From: Roseibium alexandrii DFL-11
GTDB lineage: Bacteria; Pseudomonadota; Alphaproteobacteria; Rhizobiales; Stappiaceae
Length of the DNA stretch: 64,000 nucleotides
Direction: 5' to 3'
Assembly: GCF_000158095.2 (NCBI RefSeq)
Contig: NZ_CM011002.1
Location: 2,761,203 to 2,825,202, forward strand
A program made the position numbers and the translations under genes. Under the pieces are notes generated by a model. The model was not told the origin of the DNA. It made no database searches and saw only the letters and a program-made list of their open reading frames with translations. Shown piece by piece: positions 36,338 through 45,153 of the stretch; position 1 is the first letter of the stretch, and each line of letters begins with the position of its first letter.

Positions 36338-37195
36338 TTAAAGACCAAAGCGCTGCCACATGAGCCGCTCCTCGGCAGCCGAAATCAGTTCATTGCCAAG
36401 GCCCGCGGTCAGGGCCCCGGCTTCCAAATTGACGCCGACACCGCCCTTGCGCCCAAACAGTCCGCGCGGGGCGGAAATCAACTTGGCTTCCGCCTTGTCT
36501 CCGTAGCGTTTCTTCAAAACACCGCGCAAATCGCCAAGGGAATCCACAAGCCCGAGATTAACCGCGCTGGTTCCGGTCCAGAACTTGCCCGTGAACAGAT
36601 CTGGTTCATCCGACAGGACGTCCGCCCGGCGGGACTTCACCATGTCGATGAAGGTGTCGTGGATCTCCTGCTGCAGGGTTTTCAGGTATTCAATGTCTTC
36701 CGGCACTTCCGGCTGGAACGGATCGAGCGTGACCTTCTTCTCACCGGCCGTATAGACCCGGCGCTCAACACCAATTTTTCCAATCAACTCCGTGAAGCCA
36801 AACCCGGCTGCGACAACGCCAATCGAGCCGACAACGGAGGACGGATCGACGATGATCTCATCGCCCGCCAGCGCAATCATGTAACCGCCACTGGCCGCAA
36901 CATCCTCAACAAAGACCAGAACGTCCTTTTCGTTCTCCTTCGCCAAATCCCGGATCCGCTGGAAAATCAGCCGCGATTGCACCGGCGAGCCCCCTGGAGA
37001 ATTCACGATGAGCGCCACAGCCGGCGCTTTTTTCATGGAAAAGGCGCGCTCCAGCGGCAGGGCTGCGGTTGCCAACGACAGACCCGGCCGCAACGGGCTG
37101 GACATGCCGATGGGCCCCTGCAGGCGCACGACTGGAATGATGGGGGCGTCATTTTTCAAAAATCCGGGCAAAAACCGGCGCAAGGAAGACAGCAC
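36338..37195 (-). CDS. S49 family (SppA/SohB-like) serine peptidase
   Basis: 285 residues. The nucleophile is S102 in VEDVAASGGYMIALA, and the partner Lys is probably K154 in TAGEKKVTLDPF. ALIVNSPGGSPVQS (about 62-75) and VDPSSVVGSIGVV are further SppA blocks. There is no clear signal peptide, only a weak hydrophobic start, so it may be a cytosolic or membrane-associated signal-peptide peptidase. It is shorter than E. coli SppA and matches the single-domain form. A small membrane protein gene follows by 47 bp. Confidence 0.92.
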   Translation of the reverse strand: MLSSLRRFLPGFLKNDAPIIPVVRLQGPIGMSSPLRPGLSLATAALPLERAFSMKKAPAVALIVNSPGGSPVQSRLIFQRIRDLAKENEKDVLVFVEDVAASGGYMIALAGDEIIVDPSSVVGSIGVVAAGFGFTELIGKIGVERRVYTAGEKKVTLDPFQPEVPEDIEYLKTLQQEIHDTFIDMVKSRRADVLSDEPDLFTGKFWTGTSAVNLGLVDSLGDLRGVLKKRYGDKAEAKLISAPRGLFGRKGGVGVNLEAGALTAGLGNELISAAEERLMWQRFGL

Positions 37196-37285
37196 GAAGA
37201 GGTAATCCTGAATAGTTTGTTGTTTCAGGAGATATAGGTGCTGGTTCGAAAGATACCACTGCGGTTTCGCAACAAGGCAGCGGGA

Positions 37286-37921
37286 TCATCGGGCCGGAAT
37301 AATGTGCGGCTGTTTCGCCAGGGTCTTTTTGCGGCTTCCGTTGGCACCGGCTTTTTCGGCGAGGCTTGGCGGCCGGATCGTCTTGGCCGCCATAAACTCG
37401 GTTTTTCCGCTGAACTGCCAATTCATTTTGACACCCGCATAACCATTGGCGCGCCAGACGATGCTACCGCCAACAGGCAGATCCATGCCCGGGATCCGCA
37501 AAGCAATGGTGTCCGGCAATTGGTCCAGCTGATTACAGAAAAAGCGGCATCCAGACAGGCTGGCATCCACGATCTGACAACTCACCGGAGGCATTCCGTG
37601 TCCAGGAATAACCGAGGCCGCGATGGAAACAGTGCGGCGCTGTTCCTTGCGCTTTTCCCGTTTCGTAACGTCTTCGAACAAGAATGACACCCGGACGTCT
37701 TCTTCCAGGATATCCCGGATCTTGCCCTTGACCATCTTGTCCAGACCGGACAGGCGCAGGCCGATCAGTTTGTTTTTTTCCGAGTGGGAGGTGTCCCGGA
37801 TCCGGCAACCGGATCGGGTAATATCTGTGGCGACCGCCTCCTCGCAATCCAAGGTCTCGAAGTCGAGAACCAGGACCATGATGTTGGAGCCGCCGGAATA
37901 TCGGTCAAAGATTTCCTTCAC
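37286..37921 (-). CDS. tandem PilZ domain protein
   Basis: 211 residues. The C-terminal PilZ domain (about 89-165) has the c-di-GMP motif: RR in KEQRRTVSIAAS and D-A-S-L-S-G in the next strand, then GSIVWRANGYAGVKMNW. The first half repeats this plan without the Arg motif: TDITRSGCRI then GKIRDILEEDVRVSFLFED. It therefore seems to be a degenerate PilZ fused to a working one, like YcgR. The tail is basic. It likely senses c-di-GMP in the cytosol; the output partner is not visible. Confidence 0.82.
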   Translation of the reverse strand: MKEIFDRYSGGSNIMVLVLDFETLDCEEAVATDITRSGCRIRDTSHSEKNKLIGLRLSGLDKMVKGKIRDILEEDVRVSFLFEDVTKREKRKEQRRTVSIAASVIPGHGMPPVSCQIVDASLSGCRFFCNQLDQLPDTIALRIPGMDLPVGGSIVWRANGYAGVKMNWQFSGKTEFMAAKTIRPPSLAEKAGANGSRKKTLAKQPHIIPAR

Positions 37922-38179
37922 ATCCAGTCTCCCGCTGACAGTGGTTAAAGACCACTTCCAGTTGGGGAAAGACCATAGCCCTCAAAGCGCAAAAATATTG
38001 TTAATTCTACCGGTGACCCTAGGATGTATTTGTTGATATTTTTACATTATACTTACAAAAGAAACGTTTTTCCGTTTTATTACAGATCTTTACAACAAAC
38101 TCGCTCAGCTTTCCCTGCCATCCAGAATGCAAATATTTGAGCTTGTATTTGAAAAGCGGCTGCATTTTCTTAAATAAAT

Positions 38180-38193
38180 TGACCGAACGGTCA
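38180..38193. promoter_or_regulatory. orphan palindrome TGACCG-AA-CGGTCA in a gene-free gap
   Basis: A perfect 6-bp-arm palindrome in the AT-rich 309-bp gap (37922-38230) between the PilZ gene and the udg 3' end. This type of site is known for TetR regulators such as NemR. It lies about 260 bp upstream of the PilZ gene start. The rest of the gap is AT-rich with no gene seen. Confidence 0.45.
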
Positions 38194-38230
38194 GTTGCAA
38201 CCAGTGCACTGCGCCGCCTCAGTTCGTCGG

Positions 38231-39154
38231 TCAGCCGAGCTCGGACAGCTTGGATTTCACGCTTAGAAAATCGCGCCAGGACAGCCGTTTTTCCAGCGGG
38301 CTGCGCAGCAGATAGGCCGGATGGTACGTGGCAAGGGCCGCGACCTGACGCCCAGCGACCGGATAGGTCATCCAGCGGCCGCGCATTTTCCGGATACCGT
38401 CCTGCACGCCAAGAAGCGTCTTCGCAGAGGCTGCGCCTAGAAACACAACCACATCCGGGTTCACCAATTCGATCTGGCGCTGGATGAACGGGCGGCAGAT
38501 CTCCGTCTCCTGCGGTGTCGGCGTCCGGTTTCCGGGCGGCCTCCAGGGCACCGTGTTGGCGATATAGACCCGGGATCTGTCGAGGCCGATCGCCGTGAGC
38601 ATCCGGTCAAGCAGCTGGCCGGAGCGGCCAACGAACGGTTTGCCTTGCAGGTCCTCATCGCGGCCCGGCGCTTCGCCAATCAACATAACCCTCGCATCCG
38701 GGTTGCCATCGGCAAATACGAGTGATTTGGCCGTGCGTTTCAAGTTGCAGCCGTCGAAAGCCTCAAGACAGGCCCGCAGATCAGCCAGAGACCCGGTGCT
38801 GGAGGCCAACTCTCGCGCCGTGGAAATGACCGCCTGATCCGGGATTGCTCCGTGATCGGTGGGACTGCGGGTACCGGCTCCAACGGCCGGCGCAGCCTGG
38901 GTTGGTCTAGGCTGAGAGGGGGATTGATTCTGCGGAGAGACCTGCCGCACCTGTTGGGATACGTTTTGCCCCGGAGCAGCAACTGGCTGAGCTGCAGCCT
39001 GCGGTGTGGCACTCTGTTGGCGTGCTTTTGCCTGGACTTCGGAGAGCTGAAACCAGTCAACGACGTCTTCACCCAGCGATGCATCAACGCCGGATGCCAG
39101 ATAGAAATCCAGCAGGGCTTCCAGATGCCGCATATCAGACGGGCTGTGTTGCAA
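38231..39154 (-). CDS. udg: uracil-DNA glycosylase (family 4-like)
   Basis: 307 residues. The glycosylase domain covers about 115-300. Motif A is GEAPGRDEDLQGKPFVGRSG, and motif B is HPAYLLRSP. Cys residues in RACLEAFDGCNL and EICRPF could ligate a 4Fe-4S cluster, though the spacing is not the full family 4 set that I recall. The first 110 residues are a Gln/Pro/Ala-rich linker with no fold visible, common in this alphaproteobacterial form. It removes uracil from DNA. Divergent from ETF-QO. Confidence 0.88.
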   Translation of the reverse strand: MQHSPSDMRHLEALLDFYLASGVDASLGEDVVDWFQLSEVQAKARQQSATPQAAAQPVAAPGQNVSQQVRQVSPQNQSPSQPRPTQAAPAVGAGTRSPTDHGAIPDQAVISTARELASSTGSLADLRACLEAFDGCNLKRTAKSLVFADGNPDARVMLIGEAPGRDEDLQGKPFVGRSGQLLDRMLTAIGLDRSRVYIANTVPWRPPGNRTPTPQETEICRPFIQRQIELVNPDVVVFLGAASAKTLLGVQDGIRKMRGRWMTYPVAGRQVAALATYHPAYLLRSPLEKRLSWRDFLSVKSKLSELG

Positions 39155-39344
39155 ACGAACTCTCCAACAGGGCCGAGCGCCCAGAGACTGACCGCAAATG
39201 CAGTCATCAGATGAACCGGTAAACTAAGCTAAGAGGTCATGCCTGCCAAGGCGGCAGCACACAGCCGCAGTGATCCTACCACACCCTTTGCGTAAAGAGC
39301 TGCGCACACAAACACGAAGGCACCACATCGACCGGCAGACATAA

Positions 39345-39380
39345 TTACGTTTACGTAAGCGTCACTTTTACACTTGACGC
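39345..39380. promoter_or_regulatory. palindromic sites upstream of ETF-QO
   Basis: TTACGT-TT-ACGTAA (39345-39358) is a perfect palindrome. A second inverted repeat, GCGTCA-N10-TGACGC (39359-39380), directly adjoins it. Both lie about 150-185 bp ahead of the ETF-QO start, in the 375-bp gap shared with udg. The first resembles LiuR-type (MerR family) sites of acyl-CoA degradation genes. No regulator gene is nearby. Confidence 0.5.
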
Positions 39381-39529
39381 CCGAGCCGAGCTTTGGTCTA
39401 TCTGGCCCCAAATAGGAGCATTCAGCAACCGGCTTCGCATTTTCATATGCAAAATGTCGCGAATTGCCTGTCATTGAACGGCAAATCGCGCGAAACCGGC
39501 ATTGCGAACCTTGCGGAGGGAGACATTTC

Positions 39530-41206
39530 ATGAGCGAACAGGACGCGCTCGGCGAACGCGAAAGCATGGACGTGGATGTGGTGATCGTCGGCGCTGGCCC
39601 GGCAGGTCTGGCCGCCGCGATCCGTTTGAAACAAATCGCCAATGAAAAAGGCGAAGACATAAGCATCGTGGTCTTGGAGAAAGGCTCCGAGGTTGGCGCG
39701 CACATCTTGTCTGGCGCGGTGATCGATCCGGTTGCCCTCGACAAGCTGCTGCCGGAGTGGCGCGCGGAAGACACGCCGCTGAAAACCCCTGTCACAGACG
39801 ATCAGTTTATTGTGCTTGGCCCGGCGGGCTCCATGCGCCTGCCAAACATGTTCATGCCAAAGCTCATGAACAACCATGGCAATTACATCGTGTCGCTTGG
39901 CAATGTCTGCCGCTGGCTCGCGGAAAAGGCAGAAGCGCTCGGCGTCGAGATCTATCCGGGCTTTGCTGCAGCCGAGATCCTTTATGACGACAACGGCAAT
40001 GTCACGGGCGTTGCGACCGGCGACATGGGCATCGGCCGTGATGGCAAGCCGAACGCAATGTTCACCCGCGGCATGGAGCTGCGCGGCAAATACACCCTGA
40101 TCGGCGAAGGCGCACGCGGATCTCTTGCCAAAGAGCTGATCGAAAAGTTCGAGCTCGACAAGGACAGCGATGTTCCGAAGTTCGGCATCGGCATCAAGGA
40201 ACTCTGGCAGATAGACCCGGCAAAGCACAACCAGGGCCTGGTCCAGCATTCCTTCGGCTGGCCCCTGGACGGCAAGACCGGCGGCGGCTCCTTCCTGTAT
40301 CACCTGGAAGACAATCAGGTGGCCGTCGGCTTCGTGGTGCACCTCAACTATGAAAACCCATGGCTGTCGCCGTTCGATGAGTTCCAACGGTTCAAAACCC
40401 ATCCGGCCGTCCGCGAGACGTTCGAAGGCGGCAAGCGCCTGGCCTACGGAGCGCGCGCCATTACAGAAGGCGGTTATCAGTCCGTGCCGAAACTGTCCTT
40501 CCCGGGCGGTTTGCTGATGGGCTGCTCCGCCGGCTTCGTCAACGTGCCGCGGATCAAGGGATCGCACAACGCCATGCTGTCGGGCATGCTGGCGGCGGAA
40601 GAAGTCATGGCCGCGATTGGCCGCGGCGAGGCCAACACCGAGCTGGCCGCCTATGATCAGGCGTGGCGCGACAGCGAGATTGGCAAGGATCTGTGGAGGG
40701 TCCGCAATGCCAAACCTCTCTGGTCGAAATTCGGCACGGTTCTGGGCGTTGCACTCGGCGGTCTCGACATGTGGACCAACGAGCTGTTCGGCTTCTCCTT
40801 CTTCGGAACCATGAAGCATGGCAAGCGGGACTCTGAGACCCTGAAGCCCGCCAAGGATTGCAAGAAGATCGATTATCCGAAGCCGGATGGAGTGATTTCC
40901 TTCGACAAGTTGTCATCGGTCTTCCTGTCGAACACGAACCATGAGGAAGATCAGCCGATCCACCTCAAGGTCGCCGACGAAACACTGCAAAAGATGTCCG
41001 AACACGACATCTTTGCCGGCCCCTCCAATCGCTACTGCCCGGCCGGGGTTTACGAGTGGGTGGAAGAAGGCGAAGACGCGCCGCGCTTCCAGATCAACTC
41101 GCAGAACTGCGTGCACTGCAAGACCTGCGACATCAAGGATCCGAACCGCAACATCACGTGGACGGTGCCGGAAGGGGCTGGCGGTCCGAACTACCCGAAC
41201 ATGTGA
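39530..41206 (+). CDS. electron transfer flavoprotein-ubiquinone oxidoreductase
   Basis: 558 residues from ATG 39530, behind GGAGGG. FAD motif VVIVGAGPAGLAAAI is at about 17-31. The C-terminal 4Fe-4S site shows RYCPAGVYEW and the cluster-binding QNCVHCKTCDIKDP. GGLLMGCSAGFVNVPRIKGSHNA is another family block. The enzyme passes electrons from ETF to ubiquinone during fatty acid and amino acid breakdown, on the inner face of the membrane. Its promoter carries palindromic sites at 39345-39380. A terminator follows. Confidence 0.97.
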   Translation: MSEQDALGERESMDVDVVIVGAGPAGLAAAIRLKQIANEKGEDISIVVLEKGSEVGAHILSGAVIDPVALDKLLPEWRAEDTPLKTPVTDDQFIVLGPAGSMRLPNMFMPKLMNNHGNYIVSLGNVCRWLAEKAEALGVEIYPGFAAAEILYDDNGNVTGVATGDMGIGRDGKPNAMFTRGMELRGKYTLIGEGARGSLAKELIEKFELDKDSDVPKFGIGIKELWQIDPAKHNQGLVQHSFGWPLDGKTGGGSFLYHLEDNQVAVGFVVHLNYENPWLSPFDEFQRFKTHPAVRETFEGGKRLAYGARAITEGGYQSVPKLSFPGGLLMGCSAGFVNVPRIKGSHNAMLSGMLAAEEVMAAIGRGEANTELAAYDQAWRDSEIGKDLWRVRNAKPLWSKFGTVLGVALGGLDMWTNELFGFSFFGTMKHGKRDSETLKPAKDCKKIDYPKPDGVISFDKLSSVFLSNTNHEEDQPIHLKVADETLQKMSEHDIFAGPSNRYCPAGVYEWVEEGEDAPRFQINSQNCVHCKTCDIKDPNRNITWTVPEGAGGPNYPNM

Positions 41207-41234
41207 TCTGCCGCTCGCGGCGAAAACAATAGTA

Positions 41235-41276
41235 GAAAGCCTGGACGTCCAACTGGACGCCCCGGCTTTTTCTTTA
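41235..41276 (+). terminator. probable terminator after ETF-QO
   Basis: AAAGCC and GGCTTT enclose an inner hairpin (TGGACGTCCA); the structure runs into TTTTTC. It lies 30 bp after the ETF-QO stop. Confidence 0.6.
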
Positions 41277-41295
41277 GTCAACGTTTTGAGGCTGC

Positions 41296-42066
41296 TCAGA
41301 ACTTGCCGTTGTCGTGGGCCATCTCTGCCAGGATCGGGGACACGACGTCCCAATGCTCGACGATCTTGCCTGCCTCGACCCGCCACAGATCAAAAAACGC
41401 CCAGGGCTCACCGCCCATGACGGCATCGGAGGCAACAAACACGAAGTTGCCCTCGGCAACAACGATCTGAGGCTCAAACTTCGTGATCACCTGGCCCTGG
41501 GCCGCAAACTCTTCCATAGCCTTCATAAGACCGTTGAGCCCGTCACCGATGAGCGGATTGTGCTGAATGTAAACCGCCGGATCCATGTACTGGGTAACGT
41601 TCTTCGGCGCCGCACCGCCAAGAACGTCCCGCACGAAGCCGACAACCAGTTCCTTGTTTTCCTGCGTTCGGTCATGGTCAGTCACCTCGACTGGGCCATC
41701 GGTCATTGACCGTCCGGAGACAGTTTCCTCGGGCGGTGCCTGTAGATTGTCCCAATGCTCGGCGACAACACCATCTTCAACCCGAAAAACATCAAAAGCG
41801 ATCAGGCTCGGCGCCCCAAACACATCTGCATTTTCATAGGTGTTGTGAAAGACGACGTAGTCGCCTTCCGAGATCACACGATGTGTTGTGACGGTCAAAC
41901 CGGCGTCTTTCACAATAGGGATCGCGCTCAGCAATCCGTCCGCGCCGGTCGGGATCGCGGGATTGTGTTGAATGTAATCGGGCGCCAGCAACGGCTTGGC
42001 AGCCTCCGGATCATGATCCACGAAAGCTGCAGTCAAAAGAGCAAGTACCAATTCTTTGGGCGACAT
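41296..42066 (-). CDS. tandem SnoaL-like (NTF2 superfamily) protein
   Basis: 256 residues from ATG 42066, with GAGGA ahead. Two related halves are visible: the first has DYIQHNPAIPTGADGLLSAI and ends near VVAEHWDNLQ; the second has AVYIQHNPLIGDGLNGLMKA and ends near IVEHWDVV. This is a duplicated SnoaL-type fold, seen in predicted SnoaL aldol-condensation-like enzymes. It is divergent from an HxlR regulator, its likely controller. Cytosolic. Substrate unknown. Confidence 0.87.
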   Translation of the reverse strand: MSPKELVLALLTAAFVDHDPEAAKPLLAPDYIQHNPAIPTGADGLLSAIPIVKDAGLTVTTHRVISEGDYVVFHNTYENADVFGAPSLIAFDVFRVEDGVVAEHWDNLQAPPEETVSGRSMTDGPVEVTDHDRTQENKELVVGFVRDVLGGAAPKNVTQYMDPAVYIQHNPLIGDGLNGLMKAMEEFAAQGQVITKFEPQIVVAEGNFVFVASDAVMGGEPWAFFDLWRVEAGKIVEHWDVVSPILAEMAHDNGKF

Positions 42067-42146
42067 GTTTGTATCCTCTGCTTGTGCCGTCACCATAGTA
42101 GGTATTCATTCCGCACCAACAGTCAATTACGCACTAATTTGTCACA

Positions 42147-42166
42147 AGGTATGCTCCAGGATACCT
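42147..42166. promoter_or_regulatory. candidate HxlR operator
   Basis: AGGTAT-N8-ATACCT is a perfect 6-bp-arm inverted repeat between the divergent SnoaL and HxlR genes. A further AGGTAT half-site stands at 42102. HxlR regulators bind such dyads, usually with autoregulation. Confidence 0.5.
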
Positions 42167-42244
42167 GTTGTTTTACCGTTTGTTCTGACACATAATTCTG
42201 GTTTGATATCTGCAACTGGTACCCTAAGCATACTGAGACATCCC

Positions 42245-42622
42245 ATGCTCCCGATTGGTGTTGAAACCAAGGCTGAAGCCTCGAACTGCCCGATCCGATC
42301 CGTTCTGTCCAATGTCACCGGCAAATGGCGCATGATCATTGTTCTGGCGCTGGAAGACGGACCGATGCGTTTTGGCGAGATCAAACGCTGCATCGGAGAT
42401 GTCACGCAGCGAGTGCTGACGGAAAATCTGCGCGGACTGCAGCGGGACGGCTATCTCACACGCACGGTCGATCCAGGCCCGCCGGTCGCTGTGTCCTATG
42501 AACTCACCCCGCTCGGCCAAAGCCTGGTTGCCACCTTGAAGCCTCTGGTGTTTTGGTCCGGCGAGCAGATGGAGCAGGTTAAAACAGCCCGCTTGGAGTA
42601 TGATCGGGCTCATCCGAAATAA
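42245..42622 (+). CDS. HxlR family transcriptional regulator
   Basis: 125 residues from ATG 42245. The HxlR winged-helix signature is clear: CPIRSVLSNVTGKWRMIIVL, then FGEIKRCIGDVTQRVLTENL and a wing with DGYLTRTVDPGPPVAVSYEL. A single Cys (C18) precedes the helix-turn-helix, a place where HxlR/HypR-type proteins sense thiol stress. It is divergent from the tandem SnoaL gene, with an inverted repeat between. Confidence 0.94.
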   Translation: MLPIGVETKAEASNCPIRSVLSNVTGKWRMIIVLALEDGPMRFGEIKRCIGDVTQRVLTENLRGLQRDGYLTRTVDPGPPVAVSYELTPLGQSLVATLKPLVFWSGEQMEQVKTARLEYDRAHPK

Positions 42623-43491
42623 GCCCGTCTTACGAACGGAAATTACTGGAGGGGCCGCGCAGACTTGAAACGCGCCCTAAACCTGCCACGTGGCATCAGT
42701 CCTTATTGGTGCTGGACACCAGCTGAGGATTGATGCCCCTAAAACCAGAGTGGGATACACATAAACAAAAGTTATGGCTTAAAAGATCCATCAAATACAA
42801 AGACTTACCATTAAACCCAACGTTGCTGGCGCGCATCCTTCCGGAGGCAAAACACACAACACAACCGTGGACTGCATGATTCTCAAGGATTCGGCGCGTT
42901 CACGAGCAACTACAGCCGAATTATCGATTTTCAATCCACAGCCGCAGGGGAAGATTTGACGATATAAGCATTTTCTATGGGGTGATAGATAAAGAAAATA
43001 TAATGAACAATTCATTGATGTTTAAGGTTTTCCCGACTTTCCGCGTCCGGGCCCTTCGTTCAGGACTTACACAACACAACCTGCGAATTCTCCTACACAC
43101 CTCGCCTAACTATCTGCTTTTCCTTAGTTTTTTTCAAAAAAAACCAAGGACAGCAAAGCCCAGGTTGTATTTGCACTTTGCAATTGATTAACCTAAATTC
43201 ACTTGCATCGGAAAGATAACAACAAAGTCTTAGAAGATTAGAGTGGGCTTGCACCTGCGAACACCGGGTTACGCTTTGCGTATACACGCAAAGGCAGAGA
43301 TGGTGTCTTGTGGACCAGGAGCAGAGGGCAAAAATTAGAGACGCGGCGGTCTCGCACTTTTGGCTCGATGTGACAAATGACTACTCAGCGCGGTTTGACT
43401 GCACTGACCCCATCGACCACAGGACATCGCACCGGGAAGGCCACTTCCCGGTGCTTTTATTTTCAGCGTCTGATACTTGCAAAATGCTGGA
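42623..43491. other. 869-bp region without a convincing gene
   Basis: AT-richer than the neighbours. It holds two hairpins (GTTTTTTT-C-AAAAAAAAC near 43127-43144 flanked by CCTT/AAGG; CTTTGCGT-ATAC-ACGCAAAG at 43274-43293) and a strong plus-strand terminator at 43429-43463. Open frames of 68-74 codons lack good ribosome sites or overlap the terminator. A small RNA ending at 43463 is possible. Confidence 0.55.
43429..43463 (+). terminator. strong rho-independent terminator of an unseen plus-strand transcript
   Basis: GCACCGGGAAG and CTTCCCGGTGC form an 11-bp perfect stem with a 4-base loop, then TTTTATTTT. The T-run lies on the plus strand, so it does not serve the minus-strand helicase gene that ends at 43492. 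No annotated plus gene lies within 800 bp upstream. Confidence 0.85.
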
Positions 43492-44784
43492 TTATGCCGC
43501 GTTCTTGCGCGCCTGAGGGCGGCGGCGGCGGTTCTTGGCAAACCGGCGGCCATTGTCGTTGTCGCCAGCTCCGGCAGCCTTTTGGAAGCGCGGCTTGCCA
43601 CCGCCACCGGACTTGTTGTTTTTCCCGCGCTTGGCGGACTTCGCAGCGGAGAGCGGAGGAGCCTCGCCGCTGGCAACCTCAATGTCGATGCCGATCAGCT
43701 TTTCGATCTGGCGGAAAAGACCGATTTCTTCCGGAGCGCAGAGTGCAACGGCATCGCCGTCTGCACCTGCACGGGCTGTCCGGCCGATCCGGTGCACATA
43801 GGCTTCTGCGACTTCCGGCAATTCGAAGTTATAGACGTGACTGACGCCCGGAATGTCGATACCGCGCGCTGCAACGTCCGTTGCGACCAAAACCTTGATA
43901 GCGCCGGAGCGAAGTTCCTTAATGGCGCGCTCGCGCTGGTTCTGGCTCTTGTTTCCATGGATCGATCCGGCAGCAATGCCCGCTTGCGCCATTTTGCGCA
44001 TCAGGCGCTCCGCACCGTGTTTCGTCCGGCAGAATACCAGCGACATGTCGTCAGGCTGGTCCGACAGCACATCGATCAGGAAACCGGTCTTAGCTTTTGA
44101 ATCCATGAAATGGACTTTCTGACGGACCTTGTCGGCCGTACGGCCGACCGGAGAGACTTCCACCCGCGCTGGGTCTGTCAGATAGGATTGAGCCAGTTCG
44201 TTGATCTGCTTCGGCATGGTGGCAGAAAAGAGTAGCGTCTGGCGATCTTTGGCCACCAAACCTGCAATCTTGCGGAGGGCATGGATAAAGCCGAGGTCAA
44301 GCATCTGATCGGCTTCATCGAGGACCAGATAGGACGCTGAACCAAGGTCAACCGCATTCCGGTCGACAAGGTCAAGCAACCGGCCCGGTGTTGCCACCAG
44401 AATATCGGTCCCCTTCGACATCCGCTTCACCTGGCCATTTATGGACACACCGCCAACCACCGAGGTCACCCGCAAAGGGGTAGTCTTGAGGAAGGAAATC
44501 AGGTTTTTGGCGATCTGGTTCACCAGTTCGCGGGTCGGAGCCAGTATAAGGGCACGGGTTCCTTTGGGTGCCGCCCGTCGCGGCTCGGCCAGAAGACGCT
44601 CGATGAGGGGCAGTCCGAATGCGGCGGTTTTGCCGGTCCCGGTCTGCGCCAGGCCCATCAGGTCCTGTCCGTCAAGAATAAGCGGGATTGCTTTCTGCTG
44701 AATGGGGGTCGGAGCCTCATAGCCATTGTCTTTGATGGCGCTTAGCAGCGAGCTGGAAAGCCCCAGGCTTTCAAAGTTGGTCAA
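43492..44784 (-). CDS. DEAD-box RNA helicase (RhlE-like)
   Basis: 430 residues. Motifs in order: Q motif (GYEAPTPIQQ), I AQTGTGKT (46-53), Ia PTRELV, Ib TPGR, II DEAD, III SAT, IV-V (VLVATDVAARGID), VI HRIGRTARAG. The C-terminal 60 residues are Lys/Arg/Gly-rich and likely bind RNA, as in RhlE. It unwinds RNA in ribosome assembly or cold stress. Its 5' side is a 369-bp gap that may hold a regulated leader, though no structure stands out. Confidence 0.96.
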   Translation of the reverse strand: MTNFESLGLSSSLLSAIKDNGYEAPTPIQQKAIPLILDGQDLMGLAQTGTGKTAAFGLPLIERLLAEPRRAAPKGTRALILAPTRELVNQIAKNLISFLKTTPLRVTSVVGGVSINGQVKRMSKGTDILVATPGRLLDLVDRNAVDLGSASYLVLDEADQMLDLGFIHALRKIAGLVAKDRQTLLFSATMPKQINELAQSYLTDPARVEVSPVGRTADKVRQKVHFMDSKAKTGFLIDVLSDQPDDMSLVFCRTKHGAERLMRKMAQAGIAAGSIHGNKSQNQRERAIKELRSGAIKVLVATDVAARGIDIPGVSHVYNFELPEVAEAYVHRIGRTARAGADGDAVALCAPEEIGLFRQIEKLIGIDIEVASGEAPPLSAAKSAKRGKNNKSGGGGKPRFQKAAGAGDNDNGRRFAKNRRRRPQARKNAA

Positions 44785-45153
44785 ATCAAATATCCTTTGT
44801 CAGGCGGACGAGGTCGCGCCTGCGTGACCGCCTGTTGATCGCGGTCCTGTTGCGGTTGCGGCTGCAGAGGCCATCTCGCCATCTGCACAAGCCGTCAGCC
44901 CCCGCGTGAACTGGGTACTGGGAATATGTCCGGCTAATTTGGACATGAGCCTGTCATGCCTGGCACATTTAAGCGGAGCATCTGCTCCCGGCCGCTCAGG
45001 CCTGTGCTTGCTGCTCACGCGGCAGCGGCAATGACGAGCGGTGTATCTGCCTTTCTGATGGTTTTGTCAAGCAGAGGCTCCTTCATGCCACGAAAAATCA
45101 AGAACTTCTGTTTGTTCCAATCAACGATCAAAGCGATGGATCGGTAGTCACGG
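44785..45153. other. intergenic region upstream of the DEAD-box gene
   Basis: 369 bp between two minus-strand genes. No gene, strong hairpin or repeat was seen. It must carry the helicase promoter and possibly a long 5' leader. Confidence 0.5.

Noticed and set aside
39443..40819. 458-codon open frame antisense to ETF-QO
   Set aside because: The sense strand codes a full, motif-complete ETF-QO; the antisense frame is a by-product of GC-rich codon use and has no domain or ribosome site.
42791..43191. Two short open frames (74 and 69 codons) in the gene-poor region
   Set aside because: Low-complexity translations, no convincing ribosome site, and they overlap on opposite strands.
43310..43516. 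68-codon frame in the gene-poor region
   Set aside because: It runs straight through the strong terminator at 43429-43463 and overlaps the helicase 3' end.
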